From Zymomonas sp. (GTDB lineage Bacteria; Pseudomonadota; Alphaproteobacteria; Sphingomonadales; Sphingomonadaceae), in the NCBI GenBank assembly GCA_027489105.1, contig JAIYAJ010000184.1:1-7935 (forward strand): a stretch of DNA of 7,935 nucleotides. The letters run 5' to 3'. The translations under genes and the position numbers were made by a program. Below are positions 7,838 to 7,935 of the stretch, piece by piece. The notes beneath the pieces are model-generated. The model saw only the letters and a list, made by a program, of their open reading frames with translations. It was not told where the DNA came from and made no database searches. Positions within the stretch are counted from its first letter, which is position 1; each line of letters opens with the position of its first letter.

Positions 7838-7935
7838 TCAGCCGACGATTTCTTCCGGCTTGAAGAAATAGTCGATCTCGATCTTGGCGTTCTCGAGGCT
7901 GTCCGAACCATGGACCGAGTTGGCTTCGATCGATT
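7838..7935 (-). CDS. ndk: Nucleoside diphosphate kinase, C-terminal 32 residues only
   Basis: Only the 3' end is in the window; the rest lies past the right edge. The frame reads [20 protein letters not shown], then [11 protein letters not shown] and [11 protein letters not shown] is the Ndk active-site signature whose histidine is phosphorylated during transfer of phosphate between nucleoside triphosphates and diphosphates, and YFF near the C terminus is also typical. The 31 visible residues agree well with the family. The GNAT gene follows after two bases. Confidence 0.93.
   Translation of the reverse strand, partial: SIEANSVHGSDSLENAKIEIDYFFKPEEIVG

Overview
The window looks like a high-GC alphaproteobacterium of the sphingomonad type. 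The grounds are GC-rich coding DNA with frequent TAT and AAT codons, an HdaA of the alphaproteobacterial kind, and close resemblance of the purM, purN, ndk and ppk products to what I recall from Sphingomonas and relatives. This is from memory; no database was searched.

Left part, minus strand (1-3346): a compact operon reads right to left. It encodes an exported or membrane-anchored protein of unknown function with DUF2066-like features, then the DnaA-related replication regulator HdaA (4-base ATGA overlap), then polyphosphate kinase Ppk1 (9-base gap), which runs off the left edge.

Middle, plus strand (3409-5972): purM and purN (steps 5 and 3 of purine synthesis) are followed by two overlapping genes for small membrane proteins of unknown function. 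The two operons diverge from a gap of only about 62 bases. The most striking observation is in purM: the reading frame is intact, but about 16 residues are missing just after DGVG. That is the conserved block that normally continues TKL...[11 protein letters not shown]. The gap looks like a 48-base deletion between short direct repeats.

Right part (5973-7313): a less GC-rich islet holds a four-helix membrane protein gene, a decayed partial second copy of the 208-residue gene downstream of purN (internal TAG), and an uncharacterised 132-residue protein gene. The islet ends at a minus-strand pair, the 3' end of ndk and a GNAT acetyltransferase gene separated by 2 bases.

Housekeeping themes are nucleotide metabolism (purM, purN, ndk), replication-initiation control (hdaA) and polyphosphate (ppk). 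I found no tRNA, rRNA, CRISPR array, transposase or convincing terminator, and no defence-type system. The items most worth a second look are the purM deletion, the partial gene duplication and the conserved but unexplained neighbour of hdaA.
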